From: Anthropogastromicrobium chipingensis_A
GTDB lineage: Bacteria; Bacillota; Clostridia; Lachnospirales; Lachnospiraceae
Length of the DNA: 64,000 bases
Direction: 5' to 3'
Assembly (NCBI GenBank): GCA_963605535.1
Contig: CAVCXB010000002.1
Location: 1 to 64,000 of the forward strand
Positions 26,197 to 36,006 of this stretch are shown one piece after another (position 1 is the stretch's first letter; every line of letters begins with the position of its first letter). A program made the translations under genes and the position numbers. The notes beneath the pieces are model-generated. The model made no database searches. It had not been told where the DNA came from and worked only from the letters and a program-made list of their open reading frames with translations.

Positions 26197-28465
26197 TATT
26201 CTTCAGCTAAAAGGTAGATTTGAACAACGTCCAAATGGCTCAAAGCCGGGAACTCCTAAGTTGCCTAAAGGGAAAAGTGTTGAGGCTTTTCATTTAAGAG
26301 AACTTGCGAATCAGCTTGATAAAATACTGTTATATTGGAAAAAAAATAATGATATAGGGGGCGCACTTGTTAGTGTACATTACAAACATATTGTGGCAAA
26401 AAGCAATCGTATTAAAGTGTTTTTGGCAGAAGGGAGTAAAGCACCAGCAGAATCTATTCGAGGAGCTAAGTTTGTTTGGGAAAAGAATGCCGATGGAAAA
26501 ATGATTCAAAAACATGTATTTACTCATTTTGTCAAGTTAGAAACTCTTGAAAAAAACATTGAATTGTTGAAAAAAGTAGCAACAGTTATTGAAGATAGAT
26601 ATGGAGGAAGTTTATCAAGCGAAGATTGTGAGAAAATAACAGTTAAAGGGGAATATTCAAGTAATAATATAATATCAAAATCTGCATTTTTAAAGGCAGT
26701 AGTAGATGCGAATTATGTTGAGCGATTTGATGTGGATCGAGCAAATGAAGAGATTACACAAGATTCGATAATAACGATTTATAAGACTGGTGTAGAAACA
26801 AAAGAGTTGTTGGCAAAGTTTGGAATTCAAATTGTTGATGATAGAATTATAGATGGTACAACATTAAGACTAACCCCTGATGAAGCAAAACTTCTTTATA
26901 ATAATGCTTCTTACTTGGTGGCAATGAGTTTGACCGATTTTTCAGAAATTAACAAGGATAATTTTTCAGAAGAAATAGAGGACTGGGATAATGAAGCAAG
27001 CATGATTCCCAAACCAGTAAATGAACCAATAATTGGTGTTATTGACACACAATTTAATGAAAAAGTATATTTTAAAGATTGGGTAGAATATACCAATATG
27101 CTGGATAAAAACATTCCTTTATCTGAAGAAGATTATAAACATGGTACAGCAGTAAGTTATATTCTTGTTGACGGCCCGCAAGGGAATCCGAATCTAGAGG
27201 ATGGTTGTGGGAGATTCCGAGTTAGACATTTTGGTGTAGCAACGCATAGTGGTTTTAGTTCTTTTACAGTTTTGAAGTTGATTCGAGATATTGTTGCAAA
27301 AAATAGAGATATAAAAGTATGGAATCTGTCACTAGGATCTAAATTAGAAATTAAACAAAACTTTATTTCACCAGAAGCTGCTGAATTGGATCGAATTCAA
27401 AGTGAGTACGATGTTATTTTTGTAGTAGCAGGGACAAATATACCAAATGGAGTGGAAGGGAAAAATATGAAGATTGGTTCTCCAGCAGATTCTCTTAATT
27501 CATTGGTGGTTAATTCAGTTGATTTTAAAGGAAAATCAGCATCATATACTAGAACTGGTCCGGTTCTATCTTTTTTTAATAAGCCAGATTTAAGCTATTA
27601 TGGTGGAGATGGAAAAAAGATGGAGGATAAAATAGCTGTATGCTGTGATAACATGGGAGCAACCTATGTGAGTGGGACATCATTTGCTGCACCATGGGTG
27701 TCAAGAAAACTTGCTTATTTGATATATATTATGGGGTTAAGTAGGGAACTTGCCAAAGCATTACTTATTGATTCTGCTGCAAAGTGGGAGAGAAAAGATG
27801 ATATTTCTCATAGAATAGGATATGGAGTAGTACCGAAACATATTCGCGATATTGTGCATTCACCAAATGATGAAATACGATTTCTTATGATGGGAGCTTC
27901 AGAACAGTATGAAACCTATACGTATAATTTACCTGTTCCAATAGTTAATAATACGCATCCGTATTATGCAAAAGCTACATTAGTATATTTCCCTCAATGT
28001 AATAGAAATCAAGGCGTTGATTATACTAGTACAGAGATGGATGTTCATTTTGGAAGAATTATAATTGACAAGAAAAATAAGGCAACCATAAAATCAATTG
28101 ATAATAATAATCAATCAGAAGAAGGCATAGTTACTTTGTATGAAGAAGATGCTAGAAAAATGTATCGCAAGTGGGATAATGTAAAGCATATAAGCGAGAA
28201 AATTAAAGATAAAGCAGTTCCAAGAAAAGCATATGATTCGGGCCTCTGGGGGTTGAGCATAAAAACGAAAGAGCGAATTACGGCAAGACCAAAGGAGCCG
28301 CTACAATTTGGCGTTGTTGTGACTTTAAAAGAAATGAATGGAATAAACCGTATAGATGATTTTGTAAAAATGTGCATGGCAAGAGGTTGGTTGGTAAGTA
28401 AGCTTGATGTACAAAATCAAATGGATGTTTACGTTAAATCAGAAGAAGAAATAACGTTTGAATAA
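26189..28465 (+). CDS. S8 (subtilisin-like) protease coupled to the AAA+ ATPase
   Basis: A 758-residue protein with no signal peptide, so it is cytosolic, unlike most subtilases. A 270-residue N-terminal region precedes the peptidase domain (about 275-550). The catalytic residues are all visible: Asp286 in GVIDTQ, His318 in KHGTA, the oxyanion Asn417 in VAGTNIPNG, and Ser498 in SGTSFAAP. A C-terminal region of about 200 residues resembles the beta-rich extension of AAA-linked subtilases. The start is ATG 26189, 7 bp after AGGAG and inside the end of the ATPase gene, so translation is coupled. The ATPase likely controls or delivers substrates to the protease. Phage defence or toxin-antitoxin-like roles are plausible but untested. 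Confidence 0.85.
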   Translation: MNNILQLKGRFEQRPNGSKPGTPKLPKGKSVEAFHLRELANQLDKILLYWKKNNDIGGALVSVHYKHIVAKSNRIKVFLAEGSKAPAESIRGAKFVWEKNADGKMIQKHVFTHFVKLETLEKNIELLKKVATVIEDRYGGSLSSEDCEKITVKGEYSSNNIISKSAFLKAVVDANYVERFDVDRANEEITQDSIITIYKTGVETKELLAKFGIQIVDDRIIDGTTLRLTPDEAKLLYNNASYLVAMSLTDFSEINKDNFSEEIEDWDNEASMIPKPVNEPIIGVIDTQFNEKVYFKDWVEYTNMLDKNIPLSEEDYKHGTAVSYILVDGPQGNPNLEDGCGRFRVRHFGVATHSGFSSFTVLKLIRDIVAKNRDIKVWNLSLGSKLEIKQNFISPEAAELDRIQSEYDVIFVVAGTNIPNGVEGKNMKIGSPADSLNSLVVNSVDFKGKSASYTRTGPVLSFFNKPDLSYYGGDGKKMEDKIAVCCDNMGATYVSGTSFAAPWVSRKLAYLIYIMGLSRELAKALLIDSAAKWERKDDISHRIGYGVVPKHIRDIVHSPNDEIRFLMMGASEQYETYTYNLPVPIVNNTHPYYAKATLVYFPQCNRNQGVDYTSTEMDVHFGRIIIDKKNKATIKSIDNNNQSEEGIVTLYEEDARKMYRKWDNVKHISEKIKDKAVPRKAYDSGLWGLSIKTKERITARPKEPLQFGVVVTLKEMNGINRIDDFVKMCMARGWLVSKLDVQNQMDVYVKSEEEITFE

Positions 28466-28507
28466 TTAGATTGGAACATCGAAAAGAAAGGTAAAAAAAT
28501 AAAATAT

Positions 28508-28978
28508 ATGATACGAATACTTTTTGTCTGCCACGGCAATATTTGTCGCAGCCCGATGGCAGAATTTGTTTTTAAGGATATGGTAAAAAAACATGGTCTG
28601 GAGAATCAGTTTGTGATCGCATCAGCGGCGACCAGTATGGAGGAGATCTGGAATGGAATCGGAAATCCAGTCTATCCTCCAGCAAAAAGAGAACTGGCGT
28701 GTCATGGAATTTCCTGCGAGGGAAAGCGTGCTGTGCAGATGTGCCGTGCGGATTATGAAAAATACGATTATCTGATCGGAATGGACAGTCGAAATATCAC
28801 AAATATGGTACGGATTGCGGGTGGTGATCCGAAGAAGAAAATCGCAAAGCTGCTGGCGTTTGCTGGGGAATCAGGCGATATTGCGGATCCTTGGTATACA
28901 GACGATTTTGAGCAAACATATGAGGACATTGTTCGAGGCTGTACAGCACTTTTCGCGCAGCTTTGCGAAAAAATGTGA
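28508..28978 (+). CDS. Low-molecular-weight protein tyrosine phosphatase
   Basis: A 156-residue LMW-PTP. The active-site loop CHGNICRS begins at Cys8 with Arg14, and the general-acid Asp lies in DIADPWYTDDF near the C-terminus. Length and layout are typical. In Gram-positive bacteria such enzymes act on tyrosine kinases of capsule synthesis or on arginine phosphate. Which applies here is unknown. It follows the AT-rich protease pair but has the codon use of the core genes, so the pair appears to have been inserted just upstream of it. Confidence 0.9.
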   Translation: MIRILFVCHGNICRSPMAEFVFKDMVKKHGLENQFVIASAATSMEEIWNGIGNPVYPPAKRELACHGISCEGKRAVQMCRADYEKYDYLIGMDSRNITNMVRIAGGDPKKKIAKLLAFAGESGDIADPWYTDDFEQTYEDIVRGCTALFAQLCEKM

Positions 28979-29034
28979 GAAAAAGTGCGAGAGAAAATTG
29001 CAGCAGAAAATAGCAAAAGAGGAAATGGTGCAAA

Positions 29035-29487
29035 ATGATAAGCAATATAAGTGATGAAGATGAAAAGGAACAATTACACACGCAATGCATGAAAAATAAA
29101 TGCAGACAGGCGTTATTAGATGCGATACAGGCAGGGGACGAGGAACATGCGAAAGAACTTCTGTGGCAAACGGTGATTGCATATCAGGGTTCTTTGTTTA
29201 AAACGGTGTCCGGTCTTCCGTTTTCCTATACAATTAAGAAAGGGCGAAACGGCGAGCTGACTAGGGAGTTGTGGATTGATCGGCGTGAGAACAGCAAGTC
29301 ACTGGCGTGGAGCAGTATCAGTCTGGCATTTTCAAATGCAATAAAAATTAAGGAGGCAAATCGCCCGAAAGCGCTTGGTGATATTCGTGGTGTCTCCTAT
29401 ATTTATCCGATGCTATGGTGTTTTGGTGTGTTACAGGTACCGCCAGAGGCAGAGGAGAAAATGAAGGTAGAAGTAGCAGAAGAATAG
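29035..29487 (+). CDS. Unknown protein, about 150 residues
   Basis: A 150-residue soluble protein. The first half is helical and acidic/lysine-rich. The second half contains KKGRNGELTRELWIDRRENSKS, then SSISLAFSNAIKI and a short hydrophobic YIYPMLWCFGVLQ. I do not recognise the family. The coding character is good (no stop, codon use like neighbours), with AAGAGG 12 bp upstream. It ends just before a strong terminator and begins 56 bp after the phosphatase, so the two probably form one transcript. Confidence 0.6.
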   Translation: MISNISDEDEKEQLHTQCMKNKCRQALLDAIQAGDEEHAKELLWQTVIAYQGSLFKTVSGLPFSYTIKKGRNGELTRELWIDRRENSKSLAWSSISLAFSNAIKIKEANRPKALGDIRGVSYIYPMLWCFGVLQVPPEAEEKMKVEVAEE

Positions 29488-29493
29488 TGGATT

Positions 29494-29528
29494 CGGCAGC
29501 GGTCATAGTGATCGCTGCCGATATTTTT
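29494..29528 (+). terminator. Terminator upstream of uvrB
   Basis: CGGCAGCG (29494-29501) pairs with CGCTGCCG (29513-29520), followed by ATATTTTTT. A strong intrinsic terminator that isolates the uvrBA transcript from the genes to the left. Confidence 0.88.
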
Positions 29529-29576
29529 TAATTAAAAGCAGAACACACTTTCGGTAAAATGCACAAAAACAAAGAC

Positions 29577-29603
29577 GAACAAATGTTCAAATTTTGCTAT
29601 ACT
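29577..29603 (+). promoter_or_regulatory. LexA (SOS) box and promoter of uvrB
   Basis: GAACAAATGTTC at 29577-29588 fits the Gram-positive LexA consensus GAAC-N4-GTTC exactly. A -10 box TATACT lies at 29598-29603, so the SOS box covers the -35 region. This is the known arrangement for uvrBA in Bacillus subtilis. Confidence 0.85.
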
Positions 29604-29745
29604 TTTTAAAAAAGATATGGTAGAATAAGCAGTACAGGAAACAATAAGAGAAATACCAAAAGAAAGAATACATTGAAAGAAATACAAACAACAAAGGAAC
29701 ATAAGCAATAAGAGAAACAACAGCATCGAAGGAGGGACAAGGATC

Positions 29746-31725
29746 ATGGATCATTTTAAACTGGTGTCGGAATATGCACCGACTGGCGATCAGCCGAGGG
29801 CGATCGAGGAGCTTGTAAAAGGATTTAAAGAGGGAAATCAGTTTGAGACGCTGCTTGGCGTAACCGGTTCGGGAAAAACATTTACGATGGCGAATGTCAT
29901 TCAGGCATTGAATCGGCCGACTTTGATCATTTCCCATAATAAGACGTTGGCTGGGCAGCTATACGGTGAGATGAAGGAGTTCTTTCCAGAGAATGCCGTT
30001 GAATATTTTGTCTCATACTATGATTATTATCAGCCAGAGGCGTATGTGCCATCGTCTGATACGTATATAGAGAAGGACTCTGCGATCAATGAGGAGATTG
30101 ATAAATTACGACTTTCTGCGACGGCAGCGCTTTCGGAGCGGCGCGATGTTATCGTAGTAGCATCGGTTTCGTGTATCTATGGTTTGGGTAGTCCGGTGGA
30201 CTATAAGGATATGATTTTGTCACTTCGTCCGGGTATGATTAAGGACCGTGATGAAGTGATTCATAAGCTTGTCGACATGCAGTATGAGCGAAATGACATG
30301 GATTTTCACCGAAGTACATTCCGTGTTCACGGAGACGTGGTGGAAATTTTTCCAGCAAACGAGGGCGAGACAGCGATACGCGTCGAGTTTTTCGGGGAGG
30401 AGATTGATCAAATCAGCGAGTTTGACCCGCTGACAGCACAGGTAAGGAGCAGACTAAAGCACGTTGCAATTTTCCCGGCTTCTCATTATGTTGTTGATCC
30501 AAAGGAGATGCTTCGCGCGACAAAGGATATCGAAGAAGAATTGAAAGACCGCGTCGATTTCTTCAAGCGAAATGACCGCTTGTTGGAGGCACAGCGCATT
30601 TCAGAGCGCACGAACTATGACATTGAGATGATGCGAGAGACTGGCTTTTGCTCTGGTATTGAGAATTATTCGCGCCATCTGGCAGGACTTCCGGCTGGCT
30701 CACCGCCATTTACGTTGATCGACTATTTCCCGGATGATTTTTTGATTATTGTCGATGAGTCTCATATTACGCTGCCGCAGGTGCGTGGTATGTTTGCGGG
30801 TGACCGTTCCAGAAAGACCACACTGGTGGATTTTGGCTTCCGTCTGCCGTCAGCGCTAGATAACCGTCCATTGAATTTTGGTGAATTTGAGAGCAAGATT
30901 GATCAGATGTTGTTTGTGTCAGCGACGCCGGGTGAGTATGAGGAAGAACATGAGATGCTGCGTGCTGAGCAGGTAATTCGTCCGACTGGACTGTTGGATC
31001 CGCCGATTGAGGTGCGTCAAGTAGAGGGACAGATTGATGATTTGATTGCCGAGATTCGAAAGACAATCCGTGCAAAAAATAAGGTGCTTGTCACGACATT
31101 GACAAAGAAAATGGCAGAGGATTTGACGGGATATCTGCGGGATGCCGGGATTCGCGTGCGCTATCTGCATTCTGATATCGATACGCTTGAACGAGCGCAG
31201 ATCATACGTGATATGCGTCTGGATGTGTTTGATGTATTAGTCGGTATTAACCTTCTGCGTGAGGGCCTTGACATTCCAGAGATTGCACTAGTCGCGATCT
31301 TAGATGCAGATAAAGAGGGCTTCCTTCGTTCAGAGACGTCACTGATTCAGACGATCGGCCGTGCAGCGCGAAACAGTGAGGGCCATGTCGTCATGTATGC
31401 CGATACAATCACGGATTCCATGCGCAATGCGATTGACGAGACGAAACGAAGACGTGAGATTCAGAACCAGTATAACATTGAACACGGCATTACACCGACC
31501 ACGATCAAGAAGGCGGTTCGTGATCTGATTTCGATTTCCAAGGCAGCAGAGAAGGCCGATGAGAAGCTGGCAAAGGATCCGGAGTCCATGAGTAAGCAAG
31601 AACTTGAGAAGCTGATCGCAAAGGCTGCAAAGCAGATGAATAAGGCAGCGGCTGAGCTGAACTTCGAGGCAGCAGCCGAGCTTCGAGACCAGATGAGAAA
31701 TCTCAAACAATATTTGAATGATTAA
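29746..31725 (+). CDS. uvrB: UvrABC system protein B
   Basis: A 659-residue helicase-like damage-verification subunit of nucleotide excision repair. Walker A GVTGSGKT is at residues 38-45. The beta-hairpin region VEYFVSYYDYYQPEAYVP follows, then DESH, VLVTTLTKKMAEDLT, LREGLDIPEIALVAILDADKEGFLRSE and QTIGRAARN. The last 35 residues form the UvrB/UvrC coiled-coil motif (LEKLIAKAAKQMNKAAAELNFEAAAELRDQ). A strong AAGGAGG site precedes the ATG. It is SOS-controlled (box at 29577) and followed by uvrA. Confidence 0.97.
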   Translation: MDHFKLVSEYAPTGDQPRAIEELVKGFKEGNQFETLLGVTGSGKTFTMANVIQALNRPTLIISHNKTLAGQLYGEMKEFFPENAVEYFVSYYDYYQPEAYVPSSDTYIEKDSAINEEIDKLRLSATAALSERRDVIVVASVSCIYGLGSPVDYKDMILSLRPGMIKDRDEVIHKLVDMQYERNDMDFHRSTFRVHGDVVEIFPANEGETAIRVEFFGEEIDQISEFDPLTAQVRSRLKHVAIFPASHYVVDPKEMLRATKDIEEELKDRVDFFKRNDRLLEAQRISERTNYDIEMMRETGFCSGIENYSRHLAGLPAGSPPFTLIDYFPDDFLIIVDESHITLPQVRGMFAGDRSRKTTLVDFGFRLPSALDNRPLNFGEFESKIDQMLFVSATPGEYEEEHEMLRAEQVIRPTGLLDPPIEVRQVEGQIDDLIAEIRKTIRAKNKVLVTTLTKKMAEDLTGYLRDAGIRVRYLHSDIDTLERAQIIRDMRLDVFDVLVGINLLREGLDIPEIALVAILDADKEGFLRSETSLIQTIGRAARNSEGHVVMYADTITDSMRNAIDETKRRREIQNQYNIEHGITPTTIKKAVRDLISISKAAEKADEKLAKDPESMSKQELEKLIAKAAKQMNKAAAELNFEAAAELRDQMRNLKQYLND

Positions 31726-31825
31726 AGATTGCATAAAGCGACGCACGGAACGTGCAATTTTGCAAATGGATATCTATAAACTACAATTTTGAATGAATAA
31801 AGAGAGAAAGGTACAGAATAGAATT

Positions 31826-34654
31826 ATGGAAAACAAGAAATTTATCCGAATCCGAGGTGCAGCAGAGAACAACTTAAAGCACATTGATTTGGATATTCCA
31901 AGAGATGAACTCGTTGTTTTAACCGGGTTGTCCGGTTCCGGAAAGTCTTCATTGGCATTTGACACAATTTATGCAGAGGGTCAGCGCCGTTACATGGAAT
32001 CGCTGTCCTCCTATGCGAGGCAGTTCCTTGGTCAGATGGAAAAGCCAAATGTCGAGAGCATTGAGGGACTTCCGCCGGCGATCTCAATCGATCAGAAGTC
32101 AACGAACCGCAACCCGCGTTCTACCGTGGGTACCGTAACGGAAATCTATGATTACTTTCGTCTGCTATATGCGCGCATCGGTGTGCCGCATTGTCCTGTC
32201 TGCGGACGTGAGATCAGCCGTCAGACAGTCGACCAGATGGTGGACAACCTGATGGAACTGCCGGAACGCACAAGGATTATTCTGTTAGCACCCGTTGTTC
32301 GTGGAAAGAAGGGACGCCATGAGAAGGTGTTAGAACAGGCCAGAAAGAGTGGATACGTGCGTGTGCGCATCGATGGAAGCCAGTATGATCTGGACGAGGA
32401 GATCACGCTTGACAAGAATATTAAGCATAACATTGAGATTGTAGTAGACCGTCTTGTGATCAAGGAGGGCATTGAGAAGCGTCTGGCAGATTCTCTTGAG
32501 AATGTATTGAAGCTGGCAGAGGGATTGGCATTTGTGGAGGTAGTAGATGGGACACTGAGAACGTTCAGTCAGAATTTTTCCTGCCCGGACTGTGGTGTCA
32601 GTATCGATGAGATTGAGCCGAGAAGCTTTTCTTTCAATAATCCATTTGGTGCCTGCCCAACTTGTTTTGGTCTGGGTTATAAGATGGAGTTTGACGAGGA
32701 TCTGATCATCCCGGATAAGTCCCTTAGCATTGATCAGGGCGCGATTATCGTGCCGGGTTGGCAGTCCTGCACCGATCAGAGCAGCTTCACGAGAGCCATT
32801 TTAAATGCACTGGCAGAGGAATTTCATTTCTCTTTGGATGTGCCATTTGAGTCCTACAGCAAAGAAATTCATGACATTCTGATCCATGGAACGAACAAGA
32901 GTGTAAAGGTGCGTTACAAGGGACAGCGTGGAGAGGGCGTGTATGACATCGTCTTTGAGGGTCTGATTAAGAATGTAGAGCGCCGCTATCGTGAGACCGG
33001 TTCAGAATCCTCTAAGGCGGAGTATGAGACCTTTATGCGCATCACACCATGTTCGACCTGTAAGGGCATGCGTCTGAAAAAGGAATCATTGGCAGTCACA
33101 GTAGCCGATAAAAATATCTATGAGGTAACAAATCTTTCGATAAACAATCTGTATCAGTTCCTTTCTGATTTGAAACTTACCGAGACACAGCAGCTGATTG
33201 GTGAGCAGATCTTAAAGGAGATTCGTGCACGCGTAAAATTTTTGATTGATGTCGGTCTGGATTATTTGTGTTTATCACGTGCGACTGGTACGCTGTCTGG
33301 TGGTGAGGCGCAGCGTATTCGTTTGGCAACACAGATTGGTTCTGGTCTGGTTGGTGTGGCCTATATTCTGGATGAGCCGAGTATCGGTCTGCATCAGAGA
33401 GATAATGATAAGCTTCTTGGTACCTTGAAGCATTTACGAGATCTTGGCAATTCGGTGATCGTTGTGGAGCATGATGAGGATACAATGCGAGCTGCCGATT
33501 ATGTAGTAGACATCGGACCAGGAGCAGGTGAGCATGGCGGACAGGTTGTCGCTGCTGGTACCGCCGAAGAATTAATGAAAAATCCGGCATCCATCACTGG
33601 AAAATATTTAAGTGGTGAGCGTAAGATCCCGGTTCCGAAGACAAGAAGAGAGCCGCAGGGCTGGCTTACCGTAGTAGGCGCGAAGGAAAACAATTTAAAG
33701 AATATCACAGTCAAATTTCCAAAGGGCGTCTTTACCTGCGTGACTGGTGTTTCTGGTTCTGGTAAGAGCAGCCTTGTCAACTCGATTCTGTATCAGGTGC
33801 TGGCAAAGCAGCTGAACCGCGCAAGAACCATTCCAGGCGCATATAAGGAGATCAAAGGCTTGGAGCAGTTCGATAAGGTAATCAACATTGATCAGAGCCC
33901 GATCGGACGCACACCGCGCTCCAATCCGGCAACCTACACCGGTGTATTTGATATGATTCGTGATCTGTTTGCCTCAACGGTAGATGCAAAGACGAGAGGC
34001 TACAACAAAGGACGTTTCAGCTTCAATGTAAAGGGTGGACGCTGTGAGGCGTGCTCTGGTGATGGTATCGTGAAGATTGAGATGCACTTTTTGCCAGATG
34101 TGTATGTGCCATGCGAGGTCTGCAAGGGCAAGCGTTACAATCGTGAGACACTTGAGGTCAAATATAAGGGAAAGAGCATTTACGATGTGCTGAACATGAC
34201 CGTGGAGGAGGCACTTAGTTTCTTCGAGAATGTGCCGTCAATTTATCGCAAAATTGAGACTCTTTATCAGGTAGGGCTTTCTTATATCCGTCTCGGACAG
34301 CCATCCACAACGCTGTCTGGTGGTGAGGCACAGCGTATCAAGCTGGCAACGGAGCTTAGCCGAAAGAGTACCGGAAAGACCATCTACATTCTGGATGAGC
34401 CGACGACGGGTCTTCATTTTGCGGATGTGCATAAGCTGACGGAGATGCTGCAAAAGCTTGTCGAGGGCGGCAATACGGTGATTGTAATCGAGCACAATCT
34501 GGATGTCATTAAAACTGCTGATTATATCATTGATATGGGACCAGAAGGCGGAGACGGCGGCGGAACTGTGGTAGCGCAGGGAACTCCGGAGGAGGTCGCA
34601 AAGTGTGCGCAGTCGTATACGGGATTCTATGTAAAACGGTATTTAGAGGAATAA
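31826..34654 (+). CDS. uvrA: UvrABC system protein A
   Basis: A 942-residue DNA-damage sensor with two ABC ATPase modules. The first has Walker A GLSGSGKSS and signature LSGGEAQRIRLA with VEHDEDTM. The second has GVSGSGKSS, LSGGEAQRIKLA and IEHNLDVI. Zinc-binding cysteines are seen in CPVC, CPDC/CPTC and CEAC/CEVC. Start at ATG 31826 (MENKKFIRIRG, the usual beginning) is preferred over ATG 31793, which has no ribosome binding site; AAAGG lies about 14 bp upstream. About 100 bp separates it from uvrB, and the two probably form one SOS transcript. Confidence 0.96.
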   Translation: MENKKFIRIRGAAENNLKHIDLDIPRDELVVLTGLSGSGKSSLAFDTIYAEGQRRYMESLSSYARQFLGQMEKPNVESIEGLPPAISIDQKSTNRNPRSTVGTVTEIYDYFRLLYARIGVPHCPVCGREISRQTVDQMVDNLMELPERTRIILLAPVVRGKKGRHEKVLEQARKSGYVRVRIDGSQYDLDEEITLDKNIKHNIEIVVDRLVIKEGIEKRLADSLENVLKLAEGLAFVEVVDGTLRTFSQNFSCPDCGVSIDEIEPRSFSFNNPFGACPTCFGLGYKMEFDEDLIIPDKSLSIDQGAIIVPGWQSCTDQSSFTRAILNALAEEFHFSLDVPFESYSKEIHDILIHGTNKSVKVRYKGQRGEGVYDIVFEGLIKNVERRYRETGSESSKAEYETFMRITPCSTCKGMRLKKESLAVTVADKNIYEVTNLSINNLYQFLSDLKLTETQQLIGEQILKEIRARVKFLIDVGLDYLCLSRATGTLSGGEAQRIRLATQIGSGLVGVAYILDEPSIGLHQRDNDKLLGTLKHLRDLGNSVIVVEHDEDTMRAADYVVDIGPGAGEHGGQVVAAGTAEELMKNPASITGKYLSGERKIPVPKTRREPQGWLTVVGAKENNLKNITVKFPKGVFTCVTGVSGSGKSSLVNSILYQVLAKQLNRARTIPGAYKEIKGLEQFDKVINIDQSPIGRTPRSNPATYTGVFDMIRDLFASTVDAKTRGYNKGRFSFNVKGGRCEACSGDGIVKIEMHFLPDVYVPCEVCKGKRYNRETLEVKYKGKSIYDVLNMTVEEALSFFENVPSIYRKIETLYQVGLSYIRLGQPSTTLSGGEAQRIKLATELSRKSTGKTIYILDEPTTGLHFADVHKLTEMLQKLVEGGNTVIVIEHNLDVIKTADYIIDMGPEGGDGGGTVVAQGTPEEVAKCAQSYTGFYVKRYLEE

Positions 34655-34662
34655 CAACTCTC

Positions 34663-34691
34663 TTGCAATCTGGGCACATGTATGATACACT
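34663..34691 (+). promoter_or_regulatory. Promoter of the RlmI-like methyltransferase gene
   Basis: TTGCAA (34663-34668) and TACACT (34686-34691) are 17 bp apart in the 135-bp gap after uvrA. Confidence 0.4.
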
Positions 34692-34789
34692 ATATTGAAT
34701 TGGTAACTAGAAGGCAAGGAAAGAAGGCTGTGTGAATGTTAGTTTGTGAGCAGGAACTCAGCGCAGAAAGGGAAAGGTAATACAATTTA

Positions 34790-35989
34790 ATGAGTGCAGT
34801 AGTACGAATTAAGAAAGGAACAGGCCGTACATTAAAGGCGGGCGGTGCCTGGATTTATGATAATGAGATTGATACAATCGAGGGTGAGTTCGAGCAGGGC
34901 GATCTTGTGCATGTAGAAGATTTTGATGGATACGGACTGGGCGTAGGCTTTATTAATACAAAGTCTAAGCTTACGGTTCGTATGCTCAGCAGAAAAAAAG
35001 ATGCGGTAATTGATCGCGCATGGATTCACCAGAGAGTGAAGGAATGCATTGATTATCGTCGTCATACAGTAGATATGGGATCCTGCCGTCTGATTTTCGG
35101 TGAGGCTGATTTCCTTCCGGGTATCGTGGTGGACAAGTTCTCCGATATTTTAGTTGTGCAGTCCTTGGCACTTGGAATCGATCGAATGAAGCTTGATATC
35201 ATCGAGGAGTTAAAGGAGCAGTTAGCAGAGTTTGGCATGCCAATTCGTGGCGTATATGAGAGAAGCGATGCAAAAGTGCGTCTGCAGGAAGGCATGCCGC
35301 TCACAAAGGGCTTTATCGGAGAACCATTTGACACAAAGGTAGAGATCGTAGAGAATGACGTTCACTACATGGTTGATGTGGAGGACGGACAGAAGACCGG
35401 ATTTTTCCTTGATCAGAAATATAATCGTAAGTCTATCTGGAAGCTGTGCAAGGATGCCAGAGTCTTAGACTGCTTCACCCATACCGGTTCCTTTGGGTTA
35501 AATGCAGCCGCAGCGGGAGCAAAAGAGGTCATCGGTGTCGATGCATCAGAGCTTGCAGTTGCACAGGCAACCGAGAATGCGGCGCTGAATGGTTTTTCCG
35601 ATCGCGCAAAGTTTATCTGTGAGGATGTATTTGAGCTTCTTCCAGAACTGGAGCAGAAAGGCGAGCGTTTTGACGTTGTTATTTTGGACCCTCCGGCCTT
35701 CACAAAGTCCAGAAATTCGGTAAAGAATGCAGTAAAAGGCTATCGTGAAATCAATTTAAGAGGAATGAAGTTAGTGAAGGACGGTGGTTATCTGTGTACC
35801 TGCTCCTGCTCTCACTTTATGACACCAGAGTTATTTACACAGACCATCGCACAGGCCGCTGCAAATGTGCATAAGCGTCTGCGTCAGGTTGAGTACCGTA
35901 CTCAGGCACCAGATCATCCAATTCTGTGGGCAGCAGAGGAGTCCTATTATCTGAAGTTCTATATTTTTCAGGTATGTGATATTCGATAA
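34790..35989 (+). CDS. Class I SAM-dependent rRNA methyltransferase (RlmI-like)
   Basis: A 399-residue protein with an N-terminal PUA domain (about 1-75; KKGTGRTLKAGGAWIYDNEI), an EEHEE-like linker and a Rossmann methyltransferase domain (about 190-399). SAM motif I is VLDCFTHTGSFGLNAAAAGAKEVIGVD, and the catalytic region is ILDPPAFTKS with CSCSHFM. The architecture is that of E. coli RlmI, which makes m5C1962 in 23S rRNA. Proteins of this kind in Firmicutes are often left unnamed, so no symbol is given. It starts 18 bp before the carboxypeptidase gene's start region and may share its transcript. Confidence 0.87.
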   Translation: MSAVVRIKKGTGRTLKAGGAWIYDNEIDTIEGEFEQGDLVHVEDFDGYGLGVGFINTKSKLTVRMLSRKKDAVIDRAWIHQRVKECIDYRRHTVDMGSCRLIFGEADFLPGIVVDKFSDILVVQSLALGIDRMKLDIIEELKEQLAEFGMPIRGVYERSDAKVRLQEGMPLTKGFIGEPFDTKVEIVENDVHYMVDVEDGQKTGFFLDQKYNRKSIWKLCKDARVLDCFTHTGSFGLNAAAAGAKEVIGVDASELAVAQATENAALNGFSDRAKFICEDVFELLPELEQKGERFDVVILDPPAFTKSRNSVKNAVKGYREINLRGMKLVKDGGYLCTCSCSHFMTPELFTQTIAQAAANVHKRLRQVEYRTQAPDHPILWAAEESYYLKFYIFQVCDIR

Positions 35990-36006
35990 ATGGAAGGATT
36001 CAAAAA

